Source: Asterias rubens (lineage: Eukaryota; Echinodermata; Asteroidea; Forcipulatida; Asteriidae). From it: a DNA stretch of 64,000 nucleotides. Shown here in pieces: positions 33,601 through 41,489 of this stretch (the first letter of the stretch is position 1; every line of letters starts with the position of its first letter). Below the pieces are notes generated by a model. That model did no database searches. It was not told the DNA's origin and saw only the letters and a program-made list of their open reading frames with translations. Made by a program: the position numbers and the translations under genes. The stretch is taken from positions 62,001 through 126,000 of the forward strand of contig NW_022985698.1 in NCBI RefSeq assembly GCF_902459465.1, in the 5' to 3' direction.

Positions 33601-33993
33601 CCACCATAATGGATTTTTGCTGGGTACTCCGTCTGAAAAACAAAGTTATAAAATACTGCAGGACATATTGATAAGTTATTTATTATTGAAAGTTGAACAA
33701 TGTTGAATGTTTGACAAATTTGAAAACGAAATTGACCTATAATTGAAGGATGAACTTGTCATAGTAACATCTCTGAAAAAAGGGAGACACAATGCTTGTT
33801 CTAAAATGTCAAAACTCAAGACTATTTCCAGTAAAATGAATTTCATCATTCGTTTGTTATTTGATGCATTTGACAATACCAAACCTGCACACAGTGCCTT
33901 TAATTGTCATAATTGCTTGAATCTTACCGTAGCTTGTTGGCTAGACTGTTTCAGGCCCTGTGCGATCACTAATAGACACACAATCTTCCACAT
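21526..33993 (-). CDS. Secreted multi-VWFC-like cysteine-rich protein, eleven exons
   Basis: The model has a signal peptide (MWKIVCLLVIAQGLKQSSQ), a 10-residue linker exon, seven VWFC-like modules, one different cysteine module (CWNASCKNHPSAKC) and a short tail. Exons: 33993-33928, 33632-33602, 29568-29368, 28161-27967, 27108-26914, 25605-25411, 24658-24464, 23621-23430, 23291-23067, 22374-22192, 21611-21526. They total 1764 nt, 587 residues, with no internal stop. All module exons are phase 1-1, so each can be added or lost without frame damage. Typical modules read PC...C..C.C.NG...C....C, then CCP.Y.C. VWFC strings occur in kielin/chordin-like BMP regulators and in matrix or mucus proteins; the sequence alone does not decide. 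Two modules are almost identical, so copy number is recent. The last exon is the weakest. Confidence 0.75.
21620..21931. other. Last intron of the cysteine-rich gene, nothing recognised
   Basis: No exon or clear repeat before the MITE at 21932. Confidence 0.4.
21932..22189. mobile_element. MITE with GGGTGCGTTCG ends, copy 2, touching a splice donor
   Basis: The left end is GGGTGCGTTCGATTAGC. The right end is CGAACGCACTC, with T for C at one terminal base. Its right terminus lies 2 bp from the end of the exon at 22192, so on the gene strand the donor reads GT followed by the MITE's own GAGT. Confidence 0.85.
22192..22374 (-). CDS. Cysteine-rich gene, exon 10 (distinct cysteine module)
   Basis: It reads ISECQPNAPAVQTPCNDNMC, then WNASCKNHPSAKCTISRCGQ and CHVIFTDDAGEEVDCGSRQN. 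The spacing (C..N.C...SC..HP.A.C....CG.C) differs from the VWFC modules and resembles a module I have seen paired with them in invertebrate secreted proteins. 183 nt, phase 1-1; acceptor CCCCACAG, donor ATG|GTGAGT. Confidence 0.75.
22437..23165. repeat. Tandem triplication of the exon 9 tail with its donor
   Basis: AGACCAGTGCCTGTTTTTAT starts at 22449, 22601 and 23025. Each is followed by the donor region and the last part of exon 9 (TTCACATACAATCTT...). Copies 1 and 2 are 152 bp apart. Copy 2 is separated from the functional copy 3 by a MITE, without which the period is about 180 bp. Confidence 0.85.
22721..22965. mobile_element. MITE with GGGTGCGTTCG ends, copy 3
   Basis: It lies inside the triplicated exon-tail block and so arrived after that duplication. 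ACTGT on both sides (22712 region and 22966) is a possible target-site duplication remnant. Confidence 0.85.
23067..23291 (-). CDS. Cysteine-rich gene, exon 9 (VWFC-like)
   Basis: It reads CMQDGKHYAHNEKTSDDPCT, then WCQCVNGQLFCNVWFCPDAG, and ends PPGSCCPSNKIVCEQ. 225 nt, phase 1-1; acceptor GTCAAG, donor AAC|GTAAGT. It is longer than its neighbours by a histidine-containing loop. Confidence 0.78.
23430..23621 (-). CDS. Cysteine-rich gene, exon 8 (VWFC-like)
   Basis: It reads SIPCRADDGTEHEHGSTWDV, DDCKSCKCQNGEVICMVITC and ends APGHCCPHYELE. 192 nt, phase 1-1; acceptor CTATCTACAG, donor GAAG|GTGAGT. It diverges clearly from the 195-nt modules upstream. Confidence 0.82.
24464..24658 (-). CDS. 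Cysteine-rich gene, exon 7 (VWFC-like)
   Basis: It reads DSLPCIDQQGLSYNNGEAWE, PDNCQQCNCVNGKLSCNHTI and ends DQCCPVYQC. 195 nt, phase 1-1; acceptor TTAAAG, donor TGTA|GTAAGA. Nearly identical to exon 6. Confidence 0.85.
25411..25605 (-). CDS. Cysteine-rich gene, exon 6 (VWFC-like)
   Basis: Same module as exon 7 with His instead of Tyr after GLS. Identical length, phases and splice bases. Confidence 0.85.
25845..26100. repeat. Dispersed repeats R7 and R5 (partial)
   Basis: CAGGCCTGGAATTACGTGCA begins a short family also present at 60185 and 62750. From 25940 the sequence (TTTGGCATCGATGCAATGCA, CTCGTGACCCAGATGGCCGA) matches the right half of the element at 39687-40072. Confidence 0.65.
26101..26518. 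other. Intron of the cysteine-rich gene with R1-like debris
   Basis: Weak R1 resemblance from about 26350 to 26520 (GTGTGCTTTTAGATAC, GAGCCGTTGCTCACAATG). Nothing else. Confidence 0.4.
26519..26867. repeat. R1 repeat, complete copy
   Basis: It runs from CTTTAAAGACACTGGACAC to ATAGTGTCAACTGCCTTT and ends 46 bp from VWFC exon 5. Confidence 0.75.
26914..27108 (-). CDS. Cysteine-rich gene, exon 5 (VWFC-like)
   Basis: It reads DSLPCKDDAGISHKHAEVWS, TLCTMCYCLNGIQTCRKEVC and ends SPKCCPEYEC. 195 nt, phase 1-1; acceptor TTCGAAG, donor TGTG|GTAAGA. Confidence 0.85.
27167..27938. repeat. R1 repeat interrupted by a foldback element
   Basis: R1 runs 27167-27258 and resumes at 27715 (GTGAGAAACGGCTCCCTCTG) to about 27938. 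The gap holds the foldback at 27259-27714. Confidence 0.7.
27259..27714. mobile_element. Compound foldback insert with ATCACACGG repeats
   Basis: Arms TATGGTTAAAACTACGACTC and its inverse (GAGTCGTAATTTTAACCATG) bracket 27281-27405. From 27420 a second part is bounded by TTTATAACACCC and GGGTGTTATATA. It includes several CACTATCACACGGC units and the palindrome GTGATAGTCGTCGGACTATCAC. Confidence 0.6.
27967..28161 (-). CDS. Cysteine-rich gene, exon 4 (VWFC-like)
   Basis: It reads DSLPCIDEQGLSHNDGEAWE, PDNCQHCNCVNGKLSCNHTI and ends DQCCPVYQC. A slightly diverged sibling of exons 6 and 7 (about seven changes). 195 nt, phase 1-1. Confidence 0.85.
28215..28430. mobile_element. Foldback element rich in CACGT/ACGTG
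   Basis: Left arm: ACTGCGCGTTATGCGAGCAA then ACGTAAACGTGAACGTCA. Right arm (inverse): TGACGTTCACGTGTTTGATC then ACGTAACGTGCAGC. Non-coding. The TGACGTC and CACGTG sites are by-products of the arms. Confidence 0.65.
28538..28558. repeat. Poly-C tract
   Basis: About 19 consecutive C, then GCC. Confidence 0.9.
28602..29332. mobile_element. R2 foldback element with a second foldback nested inside
   Basis: Outer arms: CAATGTCCACAGATTTACAT, with the inverse ending AATTTGTGGACATTATG. Inside, 28785-29165 has its own inverted ends (AGATGCTATGTAAGATTTTT and AAAAATCTGACATAGCATCT), so a different element sits in the R2 loop. Confidence 0.75.
29368..29568 (-). CDS. Cysteine-rich gene, exon 3 (first VWFC-like module)
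   Basis: It reads DFFPCVNNLEERILHDHGDE, WQENKCKKCACQNGTTTCDV and ends DQCCPEYEC. 201 nt, phase 1-1; acceptor CTTGGAAG, donor TGTG|GTAAGA. It has two more codons than its relatives. Confidence 0.85.
29670..29800 (-). mobile_element. tRNA-derived SINE fragment, reverse orientation
   Basis: Inverse of the 21210 family: CCCATACACCGATGTGTGTT, ACTCAGTACTTTCCCGAG, and a degenerate tRNA-like part. Confidence 0.55.
29801..30498. other. Intron 2 of the cysteine-rich gene, nothing recognised
   Basis: AT-rich with one GC-richer patch near 30200. No exon frame was found. Confidence 0.4.
30499..32840. mobile_element. Inverted-repeat element filled by a minisatellite
   Basis: The left arm (30499-30558) has CTATACCCACTAATAGGACA, CGTGA and GCAATCGGTCTATT. 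The right arm (32793-32840) is the inverse, AATAGACCGATTGC through CACGTGACCTATAGTGGGTA. Between them lie only the 56-bp repeats. A terminal-inverted-repeat element whose interior is a tandem array fits both ends. Confidence 0.7.
30559..32792. repeat. 56-bp minisatellite, about 40 units
   Basis: The unit runs GGGATGGGTGGTAGGGCTGA, GCTGCACTGTGGGTATAGGG, GAGGCTCTAATTCCTG. Variants (GCTGAGCAGCAC, GCTGTGCTGC, GGCTTTAATTTCTG) recur in neighbouring units, showing local higher-order copying. Strong G/C strand skew. Proline-rich open frames on the other strand are artefacts of the repeat. Confidence 0.95.
32960..33262. mobile_element. R2 foldback element, complete copy
   Basis: AATGTCCACAGATTTACACT to TTTAACGTAAATCTTTGGAC, perfect in its centre: AAATAATTTTCGTCTCATGA and its inverse TCATGAGACGAAAATTATTT. 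Confidence 0.85.
33270..33600. other. Intron of the cysteine-rich gene, weak R4 remnants
   Basis: ATCGAAACGTTGAGTCGGTA near 33425 resembles the inner part of the R4 family; otherwise featureless. Confidence 0.35.
33602..33632 (-). CDS. Cysteine-rich gene, exon 2 (linker)
   Basis: 31 nt encoding TEYPAKIHYG plus one base; acceptor TTTTTCAG, donor GGTG|GTAAGT. It converts phase 0 of exon 1 into phase 1 of the modules. Confidence 0.7.
33928..33993 (-). CDS. Cysteine-rich gene, exon 1 (signal peptide)
   Basis: ATG at 33993. MWKIVCLLVIAQGLKQSSQ has a charged start, a hydrophobic core and small/polar residues after it. Donor ACG|GTAAGA, phase 0. No membrane segment was found elsewhere in the gene, so the product is probably secreted. 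Confidence 0.72.
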
Positions 33994-34289
33994 CTTGATA
34001 TCTGGTGTCAAGCTCCCTTTACCTACAGCACTGTGAACAAATGACTTAATAATAGATAGCTCTCTATTTTAAGTGTTATATCAAATTCTTTGTTCCCATT
34101 TTCCTTTTCAAATAGTATTCTGTTGTTGGGACAGTATGTAGGTTAATTCCGCTAATAAGTTTGTTTTGGCTTGTATCCTGAAATCAATTACGTCAATGCT
34201 GTGGTTTTGTTTGCTTCTAAAAATATACCCCCGTGGCATTGGTTTTTTAAAGGTTACACAACGTTGGTGTTGGATGCATTCCTTGTTAT

Positions 34290-34665
34290 AATCGTGTTGT
34301 CGTGTTGTTGTCGTTGTCGCCGTCACTGTCGCCGTTACTGTGGCTGTCGCTGTGGCTGTCGTTGTGGCTGTTGTTGTTGTGGCTGTTGCTGTCGCTGTCG
34401 CTGTCGCTGCCGCTGTCGCTGTTGCTATCGTTGTCATTATCGTTGATGTTGTTATTGTTGCTGTGGCTGTTAATTTTATTTTTTGCTGTTGTTTCAGCTG
34501 TTTTTGTTGTCGTTGTCGTTGTTGTTGTTGTTGATGTTGTTATTCTTTGTTGTTGTTGTTTAATGTCGTTGCTGCTTCTGCTGCTGTAGCCGCTGATGTT
34601 GCTGATGTTGCTGATGTCGTTGTTTTTTGTTGTTTTTGTTGTTATTTTTGTTGTTTGAGTCTGGG
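34290..34665. repeat. Degenerate trinucleotide tract (GTTGTC/GCTGTC)
   Basis: GYT-GTN triplets run with few breaks, leaving long open frames on both strands (Val/Ala-, Leu/Ser-, Cys/Arg-, Asn/Asp- or Thr-rich), which are composition artefacts. It lies about 300 bp upstream of the cysteine-rich gene's start codon. Confidence 0.85.
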
Positions 34666-34669
34666 TCAA

Positions 34670-35517
34670 ATCTCACCCGAGAGTTTTTAGACGAGTTACT
34701 AATAATGAAAGAGACGGTTGGGAACTTTAACGTGGTTTACCAACTATTGATAAGTAGTATACCATTTGAGCAAAACAACATGAAGCAAGAGATGTACGGC
34801 ATAAGCCCAACTACAAAACCCTCCTTTGGAAACCCCTCCAACCCAGCCCACAATCCAAAAAAACAAGCACTCGGATGTTTTACACATTAGTTTTGCATAC
34901 ATATTTGATATTTAAATAATAATGGTCGACAAGGGAGAATTCGTTGAGCGTCGTTCAAAAATCAATGTTCTGTGTCATTAAAATAATTTATTTAACACCA
35001 ATAATTAGGATAACTGTTTGTTTAATTCATTTGGAAATGATACTCAAAAACAAATGTTGCTCTGCATCATTAAGGTAATACAATACAATGGTTTATTTTG
35101 TTCGATACACGTTGTTTGCATATACTCTACCATTTAAGCAAAACATTACAACTGCAATATTTTTTTTTTTTTTAAACCAGGCAAAATGCCTTGAATGTCG
35201 TATTGTCTCAGGTTTCATTGAAACTTATTCGATTACCAATTGCCTTAGCTATTTGTCCCCGTTATTTATAGCTTGAGTATCGACTTATGTAAACTTTATA
35301 AGGCCAGCTGTATTGATTTCATTTTATTCAACTCGATTGTTACCAAGATGAAATTCAATAAAGGCCTTTCACTCAGGATCATTTTATGAAAAATCTATAT
35401 TAATAATCCGGTCACGTGATGGTTCATCGTAATATCTTGTATACATTATTAATACTTTGCTGGGTCTTTGGTTTATTTGGCTATTATGATTGACGCAACC
35501 ATAATCTTGCGAAGTGA
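34670..35517. other. Intergenic, nothing recognised
   Basis: AT-rich. No gene or clear repeat. Confidence 0.4.
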
Positions 35518-35909
35518 TTAAACGCACTGGACACGTTTGTTAATTATCGAAGACCAGTATTTTCACTTGGAGTTTCCCATCTTATGCATAAAATAACAAA
35601 CCTTCGAAATTAGGGCTCAATTGGTCATCGAAGTTGGAGGACAATTTTGAAAGACAAAACACCATTGCTGCACAAATTCGTGTGCTTTCAGATGCATGAG
35701 AAAGGTTTTCAGGTCTCAAGTCTTTCCTAGATGCAAAGTTTCATTTCAAAATGTGTCTAGTGAAAAATTACCTCTTTCTCAAAAACATACGTTTGAGAGG
35801 CAGTCGTTTCTCACCATGTTTTAGATCGAGAACTCCCCCATTGCTCGTTGCCAAGACATTTCCGTTCACTAATAGATTGTTTGAGTAATTTGTTGTCCAG
35901 TGCCTTTAA
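35518..35909. repeat. R1 repeat, diverged copy
   Basis: TTAAACGCACTGGACACG to TTGTCCAGTGCCTTTAAA with recognisable internal blocks. Confidence 0.7.
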
Positions 35910-36507
35910 ACGTTACTTGTTAAAGATAGATTGTATAAATGCTTTGCAGTTTTGCACGTGTTAAAGCAACTAATATTTTGAGAAAGGTTGTTTTAAATTA
36001 AAAGTGTTAACCAATTGGCTCAATAATCAGAAACATATGTAAATTACATTATTGCCAATGACGTAATCAAAGGGGGAAACTGGAAAGTCCCACCAAAGAT
36101 TAAGCACCCCTGGTATACCCCTGTTTTGTTTTCTAAATAATGTTGTTGTTGTTGTTGTTATTTTTCCTGCAGTGAGGGCCACATGCTGATACACTTTAGT
36201 ACATCCATTGTCTTCACATTGTACATACTGGTCGGCTCATGTATCATGATATCCTAAGCTGGACCATACCACACGTCAGAGAGGGGGTTATCAATCAAAA
36301 CAGGTTAGTGATTTTTAGGAGGGGTATGACACAATCTGCAAATATCATGTGCAAAAAAACTTAGGGTTAGTCTTAGGACGAGTCACAGCCTATCATTGTA
36401 AGATGTAAACCTTGAAGATTACTCCTCAGTTAGGAGTAGTTACTCGTCCTAACTCGAGATCGTGAAATCGGCTGCAGTGCACTTTATAATGCTTGCATAG
36501 TCATAGT
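35910..36507. other. Intergenic, nothing certain
   Basis: Contains (GTT)n near 36140 and an R3-like scrap near 36360-36470 (GTCTTAGGACGAGTCACAGC). Confidence 0.35.
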
Positions 36508-36665
36508 AGGATTTGAAACTTTGCATGGTGGAAATACGATATGGAAAGGTTTGCGGTAACACCATGTAATGACTTTCTCGCAATGAGTTGGGGTGGTTCT
36601 GAAAAGAACCTTTGGTTTCAACTCGACGTTTCGATCAATATGATCTGACCATCTTCTGAAAAAAA
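36508..36665. repeat. R4 dispersed repeat (TTTGAAACTTTGCATGGTGG)
   Basis: Contains GGTTTGCGGTAACACCATGT, AACTCGACGTTTCGATCAAT and ATCTGACCATCTTCTGA, shared with copies near 23890, 24835 and 56025. Confidence 0.65.
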
Positions 36666-36712
36666 AAACCAAACAACTTTATATTATTGCGCGAGCTAGA
36701 GTAATTCTTGTT

Positions 36713-36831
36713 TTACACGGGATCATTACGGAGTGATCTGTAGTTTCTTGGTCTATGTGGCGGTCTACCCGGAGTGGCATAAGATGGAACAACAGACGTT
36801 GCTGCCGGATTCCTCGTTGACGTTTTGCGAT
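36713..36831 (-). CDS. Shisa-like A exon 4 (cytoplasmic tail)
   Basis: Acceptor TTTTTCCTAG. Reads RKTSTRNPAATSVVPSYATP, GRPPHRPRNYRSLRNDPV, stop at 36713. Phase 1 entry matches the donor of exon 3. Confidence 0.72.
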
Positions 36832-39800
36832 CTAGGAAAAACAGGTGCGTACAATAATTAAATATGAATAGTATTTTGTTAAATTATTACAAATTACTTT
36901 CTAATCTTGGAATTTTTCAATTATCATTATTTTCTTAAGCTTGTGTTATGTTTTGTTTTATTACCAAAAGCACATAGGTAAGGTAAGGTAAGGATCATTT
37001 ATTGGCAACCATATTCGGGTTGGATTCATTATAAAAAACACATTGTAAGTTACAAAATACATCGCAAAAACTTTTAAGGCAGTGGACACTATTGGTAAAT
37101 GTCAAAGACATAGCCTTCACAGTGTGTATCTCAACATATGCATAAAATAACAAACCTGTGAAAATTTGAGCTCAATCGGTCATCGAACTTGCGAGATAAT
37201 AATGAAAGAAAAAACACCCTTGTCACACGAAGTTGTGTGCGTTTAGATGGTTGATTTCGAGACCTCAAGTTCTAAATGTGAGGTCTCGAAATCAAATTCA
37301 TGGAAAATTACTTCTTTCTCGAAAACTATGGCACTTCAGAGGGAGCCGTCAGAGGGAGCCGTTTCTCACAATGTTTTATACCACCAACCTCTCCCCATTA
37401 CTCGTTACCAAGTAAGGTTTTATGCTAATAAATATTTTGAGTAATTACCAATAGTGTCCACTGCATTTAAACAAATAATTAATCTATTTTTATAATGTGT
37501 GCAGTCCTTAACTTTTGCTTCAAAACCTCTGGTATATATAGGCCTAATTCTACTAAGCAGAGTGCGGGTTGGAGTCCCGGCTTTAACACTTGTGTCCTTA
37601 AGCAAGGAGATTCCATTAGTGCTTCGTCCTTCGTAAGGGACGTAAAGCGGTTGGTCCGTTGTGTTGTTTAAGGTACTTGGACTAAGAGAAGGGGTTTACC
37701 CTTGTATTCTTGGCACCACTGTACCGTTTAAAACTTGGTCTTTAAACAAATATTGATTACAAATAAACATATTCTTTCTTCAAGGGCACTGAGAATATGG
37801 TTTACCTTGGTAGATGCTTGCGCTATTTAAGACCACAATTTTAGTATTGTTAATAACGAAATATTATGCTGTAGATTTATTATCAAATTGTGCATTGTAA
37901 ACAATATTGCTGTTTGTATCATTTTTATATTATGTTCTTTAGGATCAGCTGGAGAGGAGAGCCTCTAGACAGGAACTATGTTCCTTTTAGGCAACCCTTT
38001 GGACTCCAGCTGTTTATTTTTCCTTCCTGTATTTTAATTGCTCGTGGCTGTGTATATATACCTGAATGTTTTATACCTTATTAATGTGCATTATTGCCCG
38101 ACAAATGAAATAATTATAAATGGCAAAATGTTCTTATCCATCAAACTTTCAACAGAAAGCTACTTTTGGTCCTAAATCTCACCGGCTATTTTATTCCAGA
38201 CCCATAAGCTGCAGATGACACAAACTATGACCAATGTGATGAAGAGCAATGCCAGAAAGATGCACCCTATCACGATGCCAATAACTGCTTCAGTGCTGGG
38301 GACCAAAGAATAAATAAGAGGTAGGATAGCAGTTTTGGACGTAAAGGTGTTATACAGGATTGTTAGAGCTGACAAAATAATCGCAGACAGTGTTCATGTT
38401 TGCAAATAATAATTATTTCATGTAAATTTGATTTCACATGTGAGGTCAAATATACATGAAATAATTATATATGGAATTTTGGCTTAATCCGTTGTGTAAG
38501 TCAGGAGAAAAGTAGTACTAGTAGTCGTATTGAATAGTATAGCTGATATTTATAAATATTCGTAAAGAATAATATACCTGAGATATAGTCGTATATTATA
38601 GACCATCATACCTGAGATTGTCATCGTATATTATCATAATATACCTGAGACAGATGTCCATAATTGTATTAGTCGTATAGAAAAAGTATGCCTGCGATAT
38701 CCATAATATAGAATCATGAGTATACTTCAGATATCCAGAATAAAGTCGTTAGGAATAGTATACCTGAGATATTATATAGCAGTGGTATAGAACAGTACAT
38801 CTGAAATGTCTATAATTGTAGTAGTCGTATAGAATAACATACCTGAGATATCCATAATTGTAGTAGTCGTAGTAGTCACAACAATATTGTGAAACTTGTC
38901 CCGCATCACAGCAGAAATAATCATCAGAAGCATCGAAGGACTGAGGGCAGTCGAATCCAGGAACATCTCTCGCATCCCAAACATCGGGGCAGGACGTCCA
39001 TATAGTTCCATATACTTCAGATAAAGAATATCACTATCAACGCTGAAGTATTAAGTATTAATATAACATTAAGAATGGGACTTATAAAGCACCATTCCAT
39101 CTGTATATGGCGCTGTAATATAGAAACAAAGAGGATAATGATATTACAGAACTACTGGAAACAAGTGAGTCTTAATAAGTTTTTGAATTAATGGCGAAGC
39201 CGTGTCGAGTGATCTGAGCTAGCTGCAGAGGAATATTGTTCCAGAGTTTAAGGCCAGAAATAGAGAAGGCTTTATCAGCAGAAGAGTTCATTGATATTAA
39301 TGCAACCAAAGCGAGTCTGGAGGGACTGAATAGTCTGACCTCATTTGTAGGACAAAAGATTATTTGTAATAATTTTTTCTCTTCACTGTCAAAACTATAA
39401 ACGCTTCTTCACGCGTTTAGTTTTGACACGTCAGTCGTTTGCATTGTGTTTAGAATGTGTTTAGGAATTAGCGTTTAGAATGGTTCCAGTTGATGAAAGG
39501 CCGGTTGCTTAGTAATCGGGTACCAGACTATTTCTGTGTGTCTGTTGAGGTCAACCTACCTCGCTTTCAATTATATGAAGTGTTTATGTTGATTGTAAAC
39601 GTGCACCTTCCTGTTAATTTATGTATCAGAAATCAATCATTAATTAGTAGCACACAACAGGCCAAAGTTTCATAGAGTTGCTTACTTAAAGGAACGTTAC
39701 AGAATTGGTAAGAAACAAAAATCATGAAGATCACAGATTTTCATAAAACTTACACGGTCTAATGATGATGATGATAGTTAAAAATATCCCTTGAAATATT

Positions 39801-40406
39801 TCTGTCTGAAATGTCATATTTAATGAGAAATACATAATCTAACTTCGCGTTTGGAGTTTAATGCTCAGTGAGCGTTTTATTCCTTTTTATTTTGGCATCG
39901 ATGCAATGCAAAATTTGTAATCGGTTTTCCACTATTCTCTCGTGACCCAGATGGCCGATCGATCTCAAACTTCTACAGGTTTGTCAGTTTATGTATATGG
40001 TGGATTACATAAAGTGCTTACACTGCCATCAACTGTTTTGTTAGCAAAAAACAGTTCTGTAATGTTCCTTTAAGCATAACATAATGTTGCTTACTGGAAT
40101 AATGTTACGAGCCAAACTGCCATGTCACACGTATAAATTGTTAGTGGCATCATGCTGCTTTCTACGTTGCAGAAAATTGTTAAGCAATAGTTTCTGCTAA
40201 AGCAGCTCTATGAAATTGGGCCCTGTTTGTTTGGCATTATGTATCGATGCATGAAGCAAACAAGAGCCTGTTGTTTAGTATACTACAACCTAATACCAGG
40301 CTGCGAATGATTCGAGATTCGTATTGTATCGAAGGAATGATTTACCTGGTGAAATGTGTGCGCTGCCAAGAGCCAGAAATAAGCAAACACAAGTTGTCGA
40401 TCCCAT
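36713..40406 (-). CDS. Shisa-like single-pass membrane protein A, four exons
   Basis: Exons 40406-40346, 39014-38843, 38295-38183 and 36831-36713 join to 154 residues without a stop. Layout: signal peptide (MGSTTCVCLFLALGSAHISP), a lumenal domain with exactly six cysteines (C, C, CC, then CC seven residues later: YFCCDAGQVSQYCCD) followed by DYYDYYNYGYL, one membrane span (AVIGIVIGCIFLALLFITLV) and a basic Pro/Tyr-containing tail ending RNDPV. Six cysteines, one span and a proline-rich tail define the Shisa-like (STMC6) superfamily of adaptor-type proteins; the Tyr-rich stretch recalls CYYR1. Unlike gene B it lacks a PPxY motif. It is divergent from gene B across about 2.8 kb. The first intron and the donor side of intron 2 are rich in repeats. 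Gene identity within the superfamily is unresolved. Confidence 0.78.
37075..37470. repeat. R1 repeat, complete copy in reverse orientation
   Basis: AAGGCAGTGGACACTATTGG to AATAGTGTCCACTGCATTTAA. Includes a local duplication of GTCAGAGGGAGCC near 37340. Confidence 0.8.
37555..37760 (+). mobile_element. SINE with conserved central domain
   Basis: GCGGGTTGGAGTCCCGG resembles box B. Then come TGTGTCCTTAAGCAAGGAGA and CGTCCTTCGTAAGGGACGTA, the widespread SINE core that usually reads CCTTGAGCAAGGCAC and GATGGGACGTAAAGC. Confidence 0.65.
37761..38180. other. Intron 3 of Shisa-like A, nothing recognised
   Basis: AT-rich. Confidence 0.4.
38183..38295 (-). CDS. Shisa-like A exon 3 (membrane span)
   Basis: Acceptor GGTCCCCAG; phase 2 to 1; reads TEAVIGIVIGCIFLALLFIT, LVIVCVICSLWVWNKIA; donor GCCG|GTGAGA. 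Phases equal those of gene B exon 3. Confidence 0.8.
38530..38870 (-). repeat. Array of copied exon tail and splice donor, Shisa-like A
   Basis: On the gene strand the end of exon 2 (TACGACTACTACAATTATGG, ATATCTCAG|GTATGTTATTC) recurs about nine times into the intron with a spacing of some 35-80 bp. Intact CTCAG|GTA junctions lie at 38843 (the exon end), 38764, 38645, 38612 and 38578. Altered ones (TTTCAGATGT, TCGCAGGCAT, TCTGAAGTAT) lie between. Confidence 0.85.
38843..39014 (-). CDS. Shisa-like A exon 2 (six-cysteine domain)
   Basis: Acceptor TATCTGAAG; reads YGTIWTSCPDVWDARDVPGF, DCPQSFDASDDYFCCDAGQV, SQYCCDYYDYYNYGYL; donor CTCAG|GTATG; 172 nt, phase 1 to 2. Confidence 0.8.
39015..39686. 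other. Intron 1 of Shisa-like A, nothing recognised
   Basis: Includes GATCTGAGCTAGCTGCAGAG and GTTTAAGGCCAGAAATAGAG, moderately GC-rich non-coding sequence. Confidence 0.35.
39687..40072. mobile_element. R5 inverted-terminal repeat element
   Basis: AAAGGAACGTTACAGAATTG at the left is inverted as AGTTCTGTAATGTTCCTTT at the right. The right half (CATCGATGCAATGCAAAATT) also occurs at 25945. Confidence 0.7.
40346..40406 (-). CDS. Shisa-like A exon 1 (signal peptide)
   Basis: ATG at 40406; MGSTTCVCLFLALGSAHISP; donor CCAG|GTAAAT; 61 nt, phase 1, the same length and phase as exon 1 of gene B. Confidence 0.75.
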
Positions 40407-40409
40407 TTC

Positions 40410-40890
40410 TATATTGGCCTTCAGTTGTGTAACAAGAAATACTTTCAACTCCACCGGCCCATGCTAGTGAACCAATATTTTAAATGATTATCCGCTTGAA
40501 ATGATGACAAGCGATATTGTTCGGTTTTTCATGTCAAATTGGCTCACAACAAATTCAGATAACAGACTTCGACCAGACATGATTGTTAACTTGAAAAACA
40601 ATAATATGATGTACTTTAAACGATTATCAGCCAAAGGGAAAAACTGATAGGGACACGGGCGTGAACTAACACGGCACGCCATTGTGTGGAGTCAAGTTTT
40701 TTACTCCATGAAATAGCCGAAGGTGTTAGTTAGCAAAGTAAAAGGAAAACCGTGCAACTTTGAGGCATGTTTGTGTGGATCATTATATTCTACTTTTCAA
40801 ACATCTTTCTAACCATTGGCATTTTGTAACAATTTGCTACAAACGCTTTTCAGAGACCAACTCGACCGATCGAAGTACTTTTTGTTCGTA
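40410..40890. other. Intergenic, 5' flank of Shisa-like A
   Basis: No element or promoter motif that I can defend. Confidence 0.4.
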
Positions 40891-40892
40891 CA

Positions 40893-41180
40893 CAGATTTA
40901 CATTCAACTTTGGTATAAAGATAATGGTGGTAGAAAGCTTCCATTAAAATGTTACTTGATGATGTCCTGTAGTTTTTGAGAAATTATTTAAGCATGTACA
41001 ACGGATTAACGCGACTCTCCTGAAAACATCGCTCTGTGGTGTTCACTTTATTTCTCATAAACTTGACAAATAATGATGCTGAAATTTTTACAGGTAAATT
41101 ACATTACATACATATTTTCTTTCACTGTGAGTAGGGATTCATTTCATGGCTAAAAAACTTGATCTACAAAAGGTATAAAA
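40893..41180. repeat. R2 repeat, diverged copy
   Basis: ACACAGATTTACATTCAACT, GATAATGGTGGTAGAAAGCT and TACTTGATGATGTCCTGTAG mark the left half; the right half is weak. Confidence 0.55.
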
Positions 41181-41489
41181 AAAAGGCTACCTAAACGAGA
41201 TCAAAAATCGAGTTTTATAATGCTCACTCCTGACCCCAAATTTCTTTATAAATGAACCATAAATACTTTAATTCAACACAATGTAACGACAACATGATTG
41301 AAACTAAAAGATAAGCAAACTACTTTGTTAGTCACCATCAGGGCCCAATGTCATAAATCTGTTTGGCAGAAAATACTCCTAAACAAATTTCTTTGCTAAG
41401 CAAAAAGTGGGCCACCAGTCGCAACAATGTAAACTGTATGGAATCTTGGCTGGTAACTGTTTTTGCTAAACAAGATTTCCGTGTGCTTA

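Noticed and set aside
34108..34669. Open frames rich in Thr/Ala, Asn/Asp, Val or Leu on both strands
   Set aside because: Products of the degenerate triplet tract, open in opposing frames at once.
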